Assembly (NCBI RefSeq): GCF_025854375.1
Contig: NZ_CP107575.1
Span: forward strand, 3,100,001-3,164,000
DNA from: Glutamicibacter sp. JL.03c
GTDB taxonomy: Bacteria; Actinomycetota; Actinomycetes; Actinomycetales; Micrococcaceae
DNA length: 64,000 nucleotides
Direction: 5' to 3'
In this document: piece after piece, positions 8,649 to 17,587 of the stretch
How the letters are laid out: each line of letters opens with the position of its first letter
How positions within the stretch are numbered: position 1 is the first letter of the stretch
Translations under genes and position numbers: made by a program
Notes under the pieces: generated by a model
Database searches by the model: none
Seen by the model: the letters and a program-made list of their open reading frames with translations, nothing else
What the model was told of the DNA's origin: nothing

Positions 8649-9200
8649 ATGACCTTTGCCCCCGATATCGTCGCTTCGCTGAAGAGCGTCGTGAACCTCT
8701 TGAATACCGAGGTGCAGATCGTCGACATGCTCTCCACCGTCGCTGATCTGGACGAATTCCTCGATGCCGAAAACTTCGAGGGGTCCCGCGCGCACAACCA
8801 GGCGGAGCTGCGTTCCATCCGCCAGCTGCGCTCCCAGCTCAAGGGCGTCTGGACCGGCAGCGAGGAAGAGGCCGTATTCAAGGTCAACCAAATCCTGCGC
8901 AACGCCAATGCCCAGCCGCAGCTGGTCAAGAGCGAAAAGCTCGGATATCACCTGCATGCGACCACCACCAGCACGCCGTTGTACGACCGCTTGGCGGTGG
9001 ATGCCGCCATGGCGCTGGCCGAAGTCATCCGCTCTGGCGGCATTGAGCGGCTGCGGATCTGCGCTTCTGCCGACTGCCGGAATGCCCTGCTGGATCTCTC
9101 GCGCAACCGCTCGAAACTCTATTGCGATATCGGCAACTGCGCCAACCGCGAGCACGTTCGCGCCTACCGAGCCCGCAAGGCCGGCAAGTCTTCCTGGTAG
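8649..9200 (+). CDS. CGNR zinc-finger (ABATE-type) putative transcriptional regulator
   Basis: The 183-residue protein has an N-terminal all-helical stress-domain region and a C-terminal zinc finger with C138, C143, C159 and C164 around SRNRSKLYCDIGNCANREHV. This is the CGNR family, common in actinobacteria and thought to be DNA-binding. The name-giving C-G-N-R is C-A-N-R here. RBS CCAGGAA precedes ATG 8649 at suitable distance. It is divergent from the EamA transporter and might regulate it; that is inference from position only. Confidence 0.8.
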   Translation: MTFAPDIVASLKSVVNLLNTEVQIVDMLSTVADLDEFLDAENFEGSRAHNQAELRSIRQLRSQLKGVWTGSEEEAVFKVNQILRNANAQPQLVKSEKLGYHLHATTTSTPLYDRLAVDAAMALAEVIRSGGIERLRICASADCRNALLDLSRNRSKLYCDIGNCANREHVRAYRARKAGKSSW

Positions 9201-9311
9201 AGCTCAACTGCTGGCGAACGCCACGGCGCGTTCTCGCATTAAACCCCATCAGCACCCTATGATGAACACACCACCGGCACATCGGTGGTGCAGCAGTTGA
9301 AAGGGCAGGTC

Positions 9312-9623
9312 ATGACTCAGGAAACACACGCTTCAGACGACTACGAGGCACGGCTGGAAGCTGCTCACAGCAACCCGCTGATGGCGGCCGGACGCTGGGT
9401 GGTCGCGCTGGCGTCGGCAACTTTGGGCGATGGCGAGTTCGAAGCCAATGAACCCCAGGTCGTGGTCCATTCCCGCGCTGATGATTCGGTGATGCTGCGC
9501 ATCACCACCTCCAGCTTGGAAGAGGCCGAACGCCTGATTGTGCAGATCCGCGAGGACCTCGAGAACCTGAGCACCGAGGAGTTCCGCGCCGAATGGGAAC
9601 CGGCAGCAGACCGGGAACGCTAA
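9312..9623 (+). CDS. small conserved-looking actinobacterial protein of unknown function
   Basis: A soluble, acidic protein of 103 residues. ATG 9312 is chosen over an in-frame GTG at 9285 because AAGGGCAGG lies just before it. I do not recognise a family. The middle part (DSVMLRITTSSLEEAERLIV) reads as strand-helix, and the C-terminus is a charged helix. It follows the CGNR gene by 111 bp on the same strand. Confidence 0.6.
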   Translation: MTQETHASDDYEARLEAAHSNPLMAAGRWVVALASATLGDGEFEANEPQVVVHSRADDSVMLRITTSSLEEAERLIVQIREDLENLSTEEFRAEWEPAADRER

Positions 9624-9636
9624 GAATCCGGCACGG

Positions 9637-10113
9637 TTAGTGTTCGACGAGGATTCCGTCGATATCCGCGTAGACCATGGCACCGGGGCGTACCTTTACG
9701 TCGCCGATGCTCAGCACTTCATCCACGGCGCCATGCGAGCGCTTGACGGTTTTGCGTGGATTGCTTCCCAAGGCCTTGATGCCCAGTTCCAGTTCCGCCA
9801 AGGCCGCGCGGTCGCGCACGGCACCGTAGATGATCACTCCGGCCCAGCCGTTGGCTTCTGCGCTGGCAGCAATCATGTCGCCCATCAACGCGTAGCGCAG
9901 CGACCCTCCGCCATCGACAACCAGGACCGCGCCGTTACCCGGGAAGCTCAGGATCTCCTTGATCAGCCCGTTGTCTTCATGGCACTTCACGGTGCGTGCC
10001 GGGCCGTGGAAAGATAGCCGTCCGCCGAAGTCCTGGAATTGCGCCGAGATGGATTGCAGGGCTTCACCGTGCTGGTCGTACAGGTCTGCGGTGCTGATCG
10101 GATCCTGCTGCAT
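9637..10113 (-). CDS. RraA-family protein (ribonuclease E inhibitor / HMG aldolase fold)
   Basis: This 158-residue protein has the RraA-fold core GDMIAASAEANGWAGVIIYG followed by AVRD, which holds the metal-site Arg-Asp pair of the aldolase branch. In actinobacteria most such proteins are 4-hydroxy-4-methyl-2-oxoglutarate aldolase-like or annotated as RraA regulators; the sequence alone does not decide between them. The start at 10113 is supported by AAAGGAG five bases upstream; an extended frame to 10218 is rejected. The length equals the family norm of about 160. Confidence 0.87.
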   Translation of the reverse strand: MQQDPISTADLYDQHGEALQSISAQFQDFGGRLSFHGPARTVKCHEDNGLIKEILSFPGNGAVLVVDGGGSLRYALMGDMIAASAEANGWAGVIIYGAVRDRAALAELELGIKALGSNPRKTVKRSHGAVDEVLSIGDVKVRPGAMVYADIDGILVEH

Positions 10114-10278
10114 GATGCTCCTTTGAATCTGCGATGGTCTTCCAGCACACAGCATATCCATGAGCGCCCGATCATGGGCGAACGATCCGTAATTTAGCCG
10201 ATCACAAGTACCTGTCACTCGCCAAAAAGAACAATACGCTCATTGATTCCCCGTGCTGCCAGGTCGATTTCACAAACT

Positions 10279-11754
10279 CTAGAGCTCCAGCTCCTTGTGG
10301 TAGGCCGCGGCGTCCAGGGAACCCAAGCGTGAGTGGCGGCGCCCATAGCCAAGGTAGATGCCGGCGCCGACGATCATCCACAGCCCGAAGACCACCCAGG
10401 TGATTCCGGCCAGGTTGAACATCAAGAACAGGCAGGCGGCAATGCCCAGGATCGGTGTCACCGGATACAGCGGCACGCGGAAGGTGCGGGGAGTATCCGG
10501 CTGGGTCCTGCGCAGATACATCACCGAAACGCCGACCAGCGCGAAGGCGAACAGTGTGCCGATGCTGGTGGCCTCGGCCAACTGGCCCAAGGGAATCAAC
10601 GATGCGGCAATGGCGACCAACAGGCCCGTGACGCAGGTGCCGATCACCGGGGTGTGCGTCTTGGGCGAGACCTTGGCGAAAAAGCGCGGAACCAGGCCAT
10701 CGCGCCCCATGGACAGCAAGATGCGCGTCTGTCCGTACAGGGTGGTGAGCACCACCGAGACGATGGCGATGACCGAAGCCAGCGCGAAGGCCAGCACCAG
10801 CCAGCGCTGCCCGGTGATCTCCGCGACGATCTGCACCAGGGCCGCCTCGGAATCGGCGAACCAGTCCCACTCGCGGGCGCCAATCGCGGCCACCGCCACC
10901 AGCACGTAGATCGCCGTGACCAGGAGCATCGCGATCATGATGGCGCGTGGCAGGTCCTTCTGCGGGTTCTTCGCTTCCTCCCCGGCCGTGGAGGCCGCAT
11001 CAAAACCGATGTAGGAGAAGAAGACCATCGAGGCGGCCCCGGTGACCCCGGCTGCGCCCATCGGCAGCAGCGGGGCGAAGTTCCCGGCGTCAAAGGCGGT
11101 GAAGGCAACGATCACGAAGAAGACCAGGATCGCGATCTTCACCAGCACCATGATGGTATTGGCCATCGCGGATTCCCGGGCGCCGCGCACCAGCAGCGCG
11201 GTGGCCAGCACCACCACGAGCAACGCCGGAAGATTGATCACCCCGCCATCGGCCGGCCCGCCGGCCAGGGACTCGGGCAGCGAGAGCCCGAAGATCTGCA
11301 GGGTCTGGTTGACGTAGGCCCCGGCGCCGACGGCCACCGCGGCGGCGGACACCGCGTATTCCAAGACCAGGCACCAGCCGCAGATCCAGGCCACCCCTTC
11401 GCCCAGGGTGGCGTAGGAATAGGAGTAGCTGGATCCGGAGACCGGCACCATGCCAGCCATTTCGGCGTAGGATACCGCGGAGAGCAGCGCAGTGATCCCG
11501 GCCAGCACGAAGGCAATCCAGATGGCAGGACCGGCGACCGGAACCGCTGAACCGAGGATGACCAGAATGCCGGTGCCCAGGGTGGCGCCCACCGAGATCA
11601 TCACCAGCTGCATCACGCCCAGCGAGCGCTTCAGCGACCCGAGCCCGGCGTTGCTGGCCGCGTCCTTGGCCATCGCGTTGATGGATTTGCGTCGGCGCAG
11701 CTGCTGGCCCAGCGGGGTGGAGCCTGGCGTCGGGGTGGTGCTGGTACTACTCAC
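10279..11754 (-). CDS. APC-superfamily amino-acid permease (cationic amino-acid transporter type)
   Basis: A 491-residue membrane protein with about twelve helices. Near residue 52 is VMISVGATLGTGILVILGSA, the unwound-helix-1 substrate site motif of APC transporters, and EEAKNPQKDLPRAI near residue 265 is the conserved loop of the CAT/YfnA group. It should import an amino acid with proton coupling. The GTG start at 11754 follows AAGGA by six bases. No catabolic genes sit beside it to name the substrate. Confidence 0.85.
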   Translation of the reverse strand: MSSTSTTPTPGSTPLGQQLRRRKSINAMAKDAASNAGLGSLKRSLGVMQLVMISVGATLGTGILVILGSAVPVAGPAIWIAFVLAGITALLSAVSYAEMAGMVPVSGSSYSYSYATLGEGVAWICGWCLVLEYAVSAAAVAVGAGAYVNQTLQIFGLSLPESLAGGPADGGVINLPALLVVVLATALLVRGARESAMANTIMVLVKIAILVFFVIVAFTAFDAGNFAPLLPMGAAGVTGAASMVFFSYIGFDAASTAGEEAKNPQKDLPRAIMIAMLLVTAIYVLVAVAAIGAREWDWFADSEAALVQIVAEITGQRWLVLAFALASVIAIVSVVLTTLYGQTRILLSMGRDGLVPRFFAKVSPKTHTPVIGTCVTGLLVAIAASLIPLGQLAEATSIGTLFAFALVGVSVMYLRRTQPDTPRTFRVPLYPVTPILGIAACLFLMFNLAGITWVVFGLWMIVGAGIYLGYGRRHSRLGSLDAAAYHKELEL

Positions 11755-11790
11755 GGGGAATCCTTGATGCGTGTTGTCGCCAACAAGAAC

Positions 11791-11825
11791 GCGCCAGGAC
11801 TATCGATAAGGGACAGTCCCGGCGC
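11791..11825 (-). terminator. hairpin terminator for the lactate/small membrane protein operon
   Basis: Arms 11791-11801 and 11815-11825 pair over 11 positions with one imperfect pair. It lies 26 bp beyond the stop of the small membrane protein gene at 11851 on the minus strand and upstream of the permease gene, so it separates the two units. Confidence 0.55.
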
Positions 11826-11850
11826 GCTATTGCGTGGTTATTCTTTATGC

Positions 11851-12144
11851 TCAGTCTTCAAACTTCTTGTCCGGATTGGCTGAGGACCGATTCACTCCGG
11901 TCCCCTTGCCCAGGTCTGGATCATTTTCCTTGCCTGCCATGGTCATCACCGAGATGATCAGCAGGCAGGCGATGAAGGTAATGCCGAAGCAGGCCAGTCC
12001 GATATCGAATCGGAGGGGATTCTGGGATCCGCCGGTGGAACTGATCAGGCCGACGACTCCTGCAATGATCGCCAAGATCAGCGAGAAACTCAGTGGGCCC
12101 TTGATCGACTGGCTCCACGGCTGCTTCTTCTTGTTGTTTCCCAC
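11851..12144 (-). CDS. small two-helix membrane protein of unknown function
   Basis: The GTG at 12144 is chosen because GGAGG stands five bases before it; longer in-frame starts have no ribosome site. The 98-residue product has a lysine-rich cytoplasmic start (MGNNKKKQPW), two hydrophobic segments (about residues 15-35 and 47-68) and a polar tail. I do not recognise a family. It is 38 bp after the 204-residue membrane protein gene and probably the last gene of the same transcript, before the hairpin at 11791. Confidence 0.65.
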   Translation of the reverse strand: MGNNKKKQPWSQSIKGPLSFSLILAIIAGVVGLISSTGGSQNPLRFDIGLACFGITFIACLLIISVMTMAGKENDPDLGKGTGVNRSSANPDKKFED

Positions 12145-12182
12145 CAGGACCTCCGTTTCTACTTTTCCTGCAGACTTCAAGA

Positions 12183-12797
12183 CTAGTTGTTTTCTTGCTC
12201 CGGCGTATCAGCCGCAGGCGCGGCTTCCGCCTTCATTTCGTGGCGATGGCCGAATCCGGCAATCAGCTCGAAGACCGCAAGGACAATGGTTCCGCCGCCA
12301 ATCAGCCCGAAGAGCGCGTGCGCGTCCATGCCGCCACTGAAGCACAGGGCAATGGCCAAGATCACGCCGACCGCACCGGTAATCAACTGGTTCCTGAACG
12401 GCGGGAAGGCTTCTCGCAGCTTGGCGAAAACATACAGCTCGGCAATGCCGCTCACCAGGAAAGCGAAGGCCGCGATGTACCCGATCCAGGCCACCGAGGT
12501 GACAAAGATGGTGGCGATGCCGGCCAGCAGCATCAACCCTGCCCCGGCCGCGTAGGCGCCACGGGACTTCTCCGGGGCACTGCCCACCGTCACGTATTGC
12601 CACATGAATACGCCGGTGACGACGAGGAAGCCGGCCGTCGAATAGGCCAGCGCCTTCTCGTCAGCTCCAATCCAGAAAATGGAGAGCAGCGCGTAGGCCA
12701 GGGCGGTCAGTCCACGCAGGAAGACCGGGCGGAAAACTTCTTGGGCTTGGGTGGGGGTGGTTTTTGGTGCAGGCACAATTTCTATTCTACCGTGCAT
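12183..12797 (-). CDS. six-helix membrane protein, HdeD/DUF308-like
   Basis: The 204-residue product shows six evenly spaced hydrophobic helices arranged as three hairpins from residue 30 on, resembling HdeD/DUF308 membrane proteins, whose role is not well known (acid stress in enterobacteria). The ribosome site before ATG 12797 is weak (GGCGG only), but no better start was seen. It lies 43 bp downstream of the 67-residue gene and upstream of the two-helix gene. Confidence 0.65.
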   Translation of the reverse strand: MHGRIEIVPAPKTTPTQAQEVFRPVFLRGLTALAYALLSIFWIGADEKALAYSTAGFLVVTGVFMWQYVTVGSAPEKSRGAYAAGAGLMLLAGIATIFVTSVAWIGYIAAFAFLVSGIAELYVFAKLREAFPPFRNQLITGAVGVILAIALCFSGGMDAHALFGLIGGGTIVLAVFELIAGFGHRHEMKAEAAPAADTPEQENN

Positions 12798-12840
12798 AGA
12801 ACTAACCGCCAGTTCAGCAAGCGCCCCATGCGTTCGGCGG

Positions 12841-13044
12841 CTACGGTCCCTGATGCTTCGTCGTCCGACCGGGCCGGGAATTCCTGCGGGCTCGTGATGC
12901 CGCGTAGAGCAGGTAAACCAGGGCCATGAGCAGGAAGGCCACACCTGCCAGCAGCTCGTGGGCCGCGAGATTCCACAGCCCGACCGCCGCCACAAGAACC
13001 GCCAGCGATATCAAGGTGGCCCGTGATGCCGAGGTCTTCCACAT
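12841..13044 (-). CDS. small two-helix membrane protein downstream of lldD
   Basis: A 67-residue product (MWKTSASRATLISLAVLVAA at the start) with two membrane helices, residues 9-30 and 33-51, and a very basic C-terminal tail. The ATG at 13044 lies four bases after the stop of the lactate dehydrogenase gene, which suggests translational coupling. No family recognised. A longer frame reaching into the dehydrogenase gene is not needed. Confidence 0.6.
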   Translation of the reverse strand: MWKTSASRATLISLAVLVAAVGLWNLAAHELLAGVAFLLMALVYLLYAASRARRNSRPGRTTKHQGP

Positions 13045-13048
13045 GCCG

Positions 13049-14317
13049 CTACGCTCCTGTCTGGGCGCTGGGGCGAACCCACGCCGTGTCCTGGCAAGCA
13101 TGCCGCCTGCGGATCGATGACTCACCGAGGTCCTTGATCGAGGCGGCGCCCATCAGCTGCATGGCCACTTCCACTTCCTTGGCCAGCAATTCGATCGCTC
13201 GGGTGACTCCCTCTTGCCCTCCGGCCATCAGCCCATAGAGGTAGGCCCGGCCAATCAGCACGAAGTCGGCCCCCGCGCAGAGCGAGGCGACGATGTCCGC
13301 CCCGGACATGATGCCCGAATCCAGGATGATCTCCAGTCCCTCGCCGACTTCGGCGCGCACCTCGGCCAGCGCCTCAAAGGCGACCGGGGCGCGGTCCAGC
13401 TGGCGGCCACCATGATTGGAGACCACCAGGCCGTCGGCGCCGGCGGCTGCGGCCTTGGCCGCATCCTCGGCGGTGAGCACGCCCTTGACGAAGAGCTTCC
13501 CCTTCCACAAGGCGCGGATCCATTTCAGGTCATCGAAGTCCAAGGAGGAGTCGAACATGGAATTGATGATGGTGGGCAAGTCCGCCGAGGAGTCGGACAG
13601 CGAGGCGAACTTCAGCGAATCGGTAGTCAGGAAGTTGAACCACCATTCCGGGCGATACGACGCGTCCACGAGGGTCTTCAGTGTCAGTTCCGGGGGAATC
13701 GTCATGCCATTGCGCGTATCACGGTGGCGCTGGCCGGCAACGGGGGTATCCACGGTGACCAGCAAGGTGTCGAAACCTGCCGCGGCGGCCCGCTGGAGAA
13801 GGGCCTTGGACTTCTCCCGGTCCTTCCACAGGTACAGCTGGAACCAGTTGCGGCCCTCGGGCGCGGCGGCCGCGACCTCTTCAATTGAGCGCGTGCCCAT
13901 GGTAGAGAGGCTGAAGGGGATCCCCGCCTGCTGTGCCGCCCGCGATCCTGCGATCTCGCCTTCGGACTGCATGAAGCGGGTGAAGCCCGTGGGGGCGATG
14001 CCAAAGGGGAGCCTGGACGGCGCCCCGGCAATGGTGGTGGCCATGTCCGACTGGGCCGTTCCATGCAGTATCCGCGGAATCAGCTCGACCGAGTCGAAGA
14101 CCTGGCGGGCCCGCCGGGCGGTGATCTCCCGGCCCGCGGCCCCGTCCACATAGTCGAAGGCCGCGGCGGGCGTGCGCCGCTTGGCGATGGCCCGCAGGTC
14201 CCAGATGTCAGCGGCGGCCTTCAGCCGGGCAGCACGGCGCTTGAACGTCGGGGCCCTGAATCTGATGAGGCTGGCCAGTTCGGCAGGGTTCGGCCTGCGG
14301 CGTTCCAGATGTCCCAT
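13049..14317 (-). CDS. lldD: FMN-dependent L-lactate dehydrogenase / alpha-hydroxy-acid oxidase
   Basis: This 422-residue enzyme belongs to the FMN-dependent alpha-hydroxy-acid dehydrogenase family. The catalytic base H302 and substrate-binding R305 are in SNHGGRQLD, and the FMN phosphate site is the DSGIMSGADI / GADFVLIGRAYLYGL region. The probable reaction is L-lactate to pyruvate with electrons to quinone or oxygen. It carries an N-terminal extension of about 35 residues compared with E. coli LldD. ATG 14317 follows GAAGGAG and GAGG. Other family members oxidise mandelate or glycolate, so the substrate is likely but not certain. Confidence 0.85.
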   Translation of the reverse strand: MGHLERRRPNPAELASLIRFRAPTFKRRAARLKAAADIWDLRAIAKRRTPAAAFDYVDGAAGREITARRARQVFDSVELIPRILHGTAQSDMATTIAGAPSRLPFGIAPTGFTRFMQSEGEIAGSRAAQQAGIPFSLSTMGTRSIEEVAAAAPEGRNWFQLYLWKDREKSKALLQRAAAAGFDTLLVTVDTPVAGQRHRDTRNGMTIPPELTLKTLVDASYRPEWWFNFLTTDSLKFASLSDSSADLPTIINSMFDSSLDFDDLKWIRALWKGKLFVKGVLTAEDAAKAAAAGADGLVVSNHGGRQLDRAPVAFEALAEVRAEVGEGLEIILDSGIMSGADIVASLCAGADFVLIGRAYLYGLMAGGQEGVTRAIELLAKEVEVAMQLMGAASIKDLGESSIRRRHACQDTAWVRPSAQTGA

Positions 14318-14493
14318 GGGCAACCTCGCTCCTTCGATGGGGCTCCGGGCATCGCGCACTGGGCCGGCCCGCAACGGTCAGTGCTTCCAGCCTAGTGGTT
14401 GGTGGCCTGTGTGCCGGGTTCCGGGTCCCAGATGACGTTCGGTGATTTTGCGGCTGCACGTGGCAAGCCACGGGCACTGCGCAAGCGCCCCGC

Positions 14494-14919
14494 TCAGGCC
14501 GGCGGCCACAGGCCGATGACCAGGGCCATGGCCAGGATGGTGAGCGCCTCATTGAGCAGGGTGTAGCCCGTCGCCGCGAACTTCCGCGGATCAAAGGCAT
14601 CATGCACCACAATGCGGGCCGCGGTGAGCCCGGCGAAGAGGATGATCGAACCGATCATGGCGTTGCCGAAGAACGATCCCCCATAGAACGAGAACGACAG
14701 CCAGGCCGCCCCGGCGAGCACCCACGCGGTCAGGAAGCTGCCGGCCAGCGGCACCGCGTAGATCCAGGGCGAGCCGCCCTCGACGGTGCGCTCATCATGC
14801 CCCACCGCGCGCATCCACGCGGTGCCCAACACCTTGGGGTGGTAGAAGACAAAGCCAACAATCATGCTCGCAACGGTGGCCGCGATAACGGCGAGGTAAT
14901 TGATCTCTGGGAGCTGCAT
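14494..14919 (-). CDS. DUF1761-family membrane protein
   Basis: A 141-residue protein with four helices. It begins INYLAVIAATVASMIVGFVF followed by the YHPKVLGTAWMRAV segment, which is characteristic of DUF1761. The function of the family is unknown. It is divergent from the double AraC regulator, with only 72 bp between the two starts. Confidence 0.78.
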   Translation of the reverse strand: MQLPEINYLAVIAATVASMIVGFVFYHPKVLGTAWMRAVGHDERTVEGGSPWIYAVPLAGSFLTAWVLAGAAWLSFSFYGGSFFGNAMIGSIILFAGLTAARIVVHDAFDPRKFAATGYTLLNEALTILAMALVIGLWPPA

Positions 14920-14991
14920 ACCGCAGAGTATAGCCCCGCATGCCGCCGATACACTATGGGTAGACCGCCCGCCGTCCCCAGGAGTCCTCCC

Positions 14992-16371
14992 ATGCAGCAC
15001 AGCCCGGTGGCCTATGCCTGGCCCACGTTGCCGGTGCAGGTCCCATGGAAGTGCAATCTGGATTATTCCATCGTGGTCTGGGTGCATCAGGGCACCGCGC
15101 AAGTCCATCTCGAGGATGAAGTGATCGAGTTGCAGCGGGGCCAAGCGCTGTGGATTCCGCGCCGCCGGGCGCACATGGTCGAACATGCTGCCGACAGCCT
15201 GGCGGTGGCCATCTTGATACCGGCCCGGCACACCCGGCGGGCCGGGGATGCGCTACGGCGAATCGAAGTCCCGCCCGGGCACACGGGGTGGATGTTCTAC
15301 TTCATGCTGCTCACCTTGTCCCCGCTGCATCGCGGGCAGGTGCCCATCGCTCGCATCGTGGATCATGTGGAGCATTTCCTGGTTGACCGGTTTCGTGTTC
15401 CGGCCACCCTCGCCCCTGCCGTCCAGCGCCCTGCCTTGGCCAGGGTCCAAACATTGCTGGGGCAGGACCCGACACGCACCCTCGACGAGCTGGCGGCACT
15501 TGTTGGCCTCTCGCCGCGCACACTGCGCCGCCACCTGAGCGCCGCATACGGCGTGGGCTACCGGGAGGTCCGTCGCCGGATCGCCGTGGGCAACCCGCCA
15601 GCTGGCGATGGAGGGCGCTGGCGTCCAGTCCCAGCGCTGTCCACCCGGTGGATGCGCTTTCCCCATCAGCGCTATGCGGTGTGGGCTTATCAGGGCCGGG
15701 GCACCATCAGCCTGGCCGAGCCTGGGGAGGCCGGGACTCGCGTCCATAGCCAGCGCATGGAGGCTGGCGAACTGCTGATCATCCCGGATGGGTTTTCTGT
15801 GCGACTGGCTATCGACTCCGGCGCACTGTTCTTCCCGTTGAGCATGCCGCTGTCGCCGGAGGATCACTGCACCACGTTGCGCCTGCCGCTGCGCGTGCCG
15901 GCACAGTACGAACCGCTGCTGCTGCGTGAAGCAATTGCACACATCACCGCCCTGCGTCCGCCCCACTTCGAGCGGCGCGCCGTCTTCCGATTGCTTGAAA
16001 CCCTGGGTGGCTTCCCCGGCTTGCGCTGGCCTGAACGCGACGATTTGAGCGCTATTGCGCAGCAGCTGACCCGCGACTTGGCAGCACGGGGGCAGCTGGC
16101 CGACCTGGCCGCCACGCACGGAATGAGCCTGCGCCAATTGCAACGCGCCTGGCGTGATGCCGCCGGCGATTCACCCGCCGGATGGTGGAGGGCCTATCGC
16201 CTGCAGCGTGCTGAGGGGATGCTGGCCGCCGGCCTCCCGCTGGCCTTTGTCGCCCGCTGCGTGGGCTATGAACATGTCTCGAACTTTTCCCGCGCCTTGC
16301 ACCGAGCCCGCGGACTGAGACCCGGTGCTGTACGTCCGCATCCGGATTCCGGACAGCGAAATATCATTTAA
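14992..16371 (+). CDS. double AraC-type regulator (two cupin + HTH units fused)
   Basis: The 459-residue protein contains two AraC-like units in tandem. Unit one has a cupin-like sensor (about 25-75) and a single HTH (about 163-190, TLDELAALVGLSPRTLRRHL). Unit two has a second cupin-like part starting near 218 and a complete two-HTH domain (about 355-445, ending VARCVGYEHVSNFSRALHRA). AGGAG seven bases before ATG 14992 sets the start. Standard AraC regulators are 250-300 residues. It sits 193 bp upstream of the siderophore uptake genes in the same direction and is a good candidate for their ligand-responsive regulator. Confidence 0.85.
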   Translation: MQHSPVAYAWPTLPVQVPWKCNLDYSIVVWVHQGTAQVHLEDEVIELQRGQALWIPRRRAHMVEHAADSLAVAILIPARHTRRAGDALRRIEVPPGHTGWMFYFMLLTLSPLHRGQVPIARIVDHVEHFLVDRFRVPATLAPAVQRPALARVQTLLGQDPTRTLDELAALVGLSPRTLRRHLSAAYGVGYREVRRRIAVGNPPAGDGGRWRPVPALSTRWMRFPHQRYAVWAYQGRGTISLAEPGEAGTRVHSQRMEAGELLIIPDGFSVRLAIDSGALFFPLSMPLSPEDHCTTLRLPLRVPAQYEPLLLREAIAHITALRPPHFERRAVFRLLETLGGFPGLRWPERDDLSAIAQQLTRDLAARGQLADLAATHGMSLRQLQRAWRDAAGDSPAGWWRAYRLQRAEGMLAAGLPLAFVARCVGYEHVSNFSRALHRARGLRPGAVRPHPDSGQRNII

Positions 16372-16460
16372 CGACAACTTTGCTGTGGGGGGCACCGCGG
16401 TTTCTGCGCGCCGGAAGCACGGAATTTGCCCGGCGAAGCCGCAATCCGGTGTATGGGGAA

Positions 16461-16477
16461 CCTAACTTGCTAACGAT
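16461..16477. promoter_or_regulatory. weak candidate iron box upstream of the siderophore operon
   Basis: CCTAACTTGCTAACG holds two CTAAC direct repeats, each resembling a half-site of the DtxR/IdeR operator. The palindrome is poor. It lies about 90-100 bp before the binding-protein gene, where an iron operator would be expected. Confidence 0.3.
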
Positions 16478-16564
16478 ATTGTTCTGTCTCGTTATTACTC
16501 GCCCCTTGCCCCGCGGAACCACTCAGGATCCACCACGGGCACGACGCCTAAGGAGAGCCTCCAG

Positions 16565-17581
16565 GTGCGTTTCAACCTTCGAACGATTGCTTCGAGCGCG
16601 GTAGCCGCGGCCCTGATGCTGGGCCTCGGGGCCTGCACCGCCAGCAGCTCCGCGACAACCGCCCCCAGCCAAACCCAGTCCCCGGCCGCTGCGCAGGGAC
16701 AATGGCCACGCACCATCACCGATGAAAAAGGTTCGGTGACCCTCGAGGAGCAGCCCCAGCGCATCGTGAACACCGCGATGTCCGCCACCGGTTCCCTGCT
16801 GGCCATCGATGCTCCGGTGGTGGCCACGACCATCACCACCCCAGGTCCCGAAGCCGATTCCCATGGCTTCTTCACCCAGTGGGGTGAAGCGGCCACCGCC
16901 GCCAACGTGCAGCCTCTGTACAAGATCGGCAACTTCGATCTGGAATCGATCATCGCCCAGGACCCGGACCTGATTGTGGTCTCGACATCCGGTGCCGACT
17001 CGGTGATGGACCACTACGACCAGCTCAAGGAGATCGCCCCCACCATCGTGGTGAACTACTCCAACAAGGACTGGCCAGAACTGACCCGCCAACTGGCTGA
17101 GGCCACCGGGCACGAGGCTGAAGCCGAGAAGATCATCTCTGAATTCGACGAACGCGCAGCACAGGTCAAGGAAAAGCTGGCAATTCCTGCTGGCACCACG
17201 GCCTCCATCGTGTCCTACAACAAGGGCTCAGCATCCCCGGTGGGCAAGACCACCGGTCCGCACTCCCGGCTGATCTCGGCCCTGGGATTTGACGTCGTCG
17301 AGCCCCCGGAAGAGTACAACACCAACCCGCAGAAGCGTGATGACTTCGTCTTCACCTCCTACGAGGGCCTGGCCAAGTCGGCCACCGGCGATGCGACCTT
17401 CCTGATTGCGGCCACCGAGGACACCGCCAAGAGCTTCCTTGCGGATCCCACCTTGGCCAACTTGCCTTCGGTCAAGAGCAAGAATGTCTTCCCGCTGGCC
17501 AACTCCTTCCGCCTGGACTACTACTCATCCAACCAGATCCTGGACTACTTCGAGAACGACTTCCCTTCCTTGGCAAAGTAA
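16565..17581 (+). CDS. ferric-siderophore ABC transporter substrate-binding lipoprotein (FepB/FecB type)
   Basis: The 338-residue product has a signal peptide ending in a lipobox with lipidated C24 (LGLGAC), so it is a membrane-anchored lipoprotein. The fold is the class III binding protein with the PQRIVNTAMSATGSLLAI and DLESIIAQDPDLIVV segments of the FepB/FecB group. It should capture a ferric siderophore outside the cell and deliver it to the two permeases directly downstream (six-base gap). The GTG start follows AGGAG. The Fes-like esterase further on points to catecholate esters as substrate. Confidence 0.9.
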   Translation: MRFNLRTIASSAVAAALMLGLGACTASSSATTAPSQTQSPAAAQGQWPRTITDEKGSVTLEEQPQRIVNTAMSATGSLLAIDAPVVATTITTPGPEADSHGFFTQWGEAATAANVQPLYKIGNFDLESIIAQDPDLIVVSTSGADSVMDHYDQLKEIAPTIVVNYSNKDWPELTRQLAEATGHEAEAEKIISEFDERAAQVKEKLAIPAGTTASIVSYNKGSASPVGKTTGPHSRLISALGFDVVEPPEEYNTNPQKRDDFVFTSYEGLAKSATGDATFLIAATEDTAKSFLADPTLANLPSVKSKNVFPLANSFRLDYYSSNQILDYFENDFPSLAK

Positions 17582-17587
17582 GGCCAC

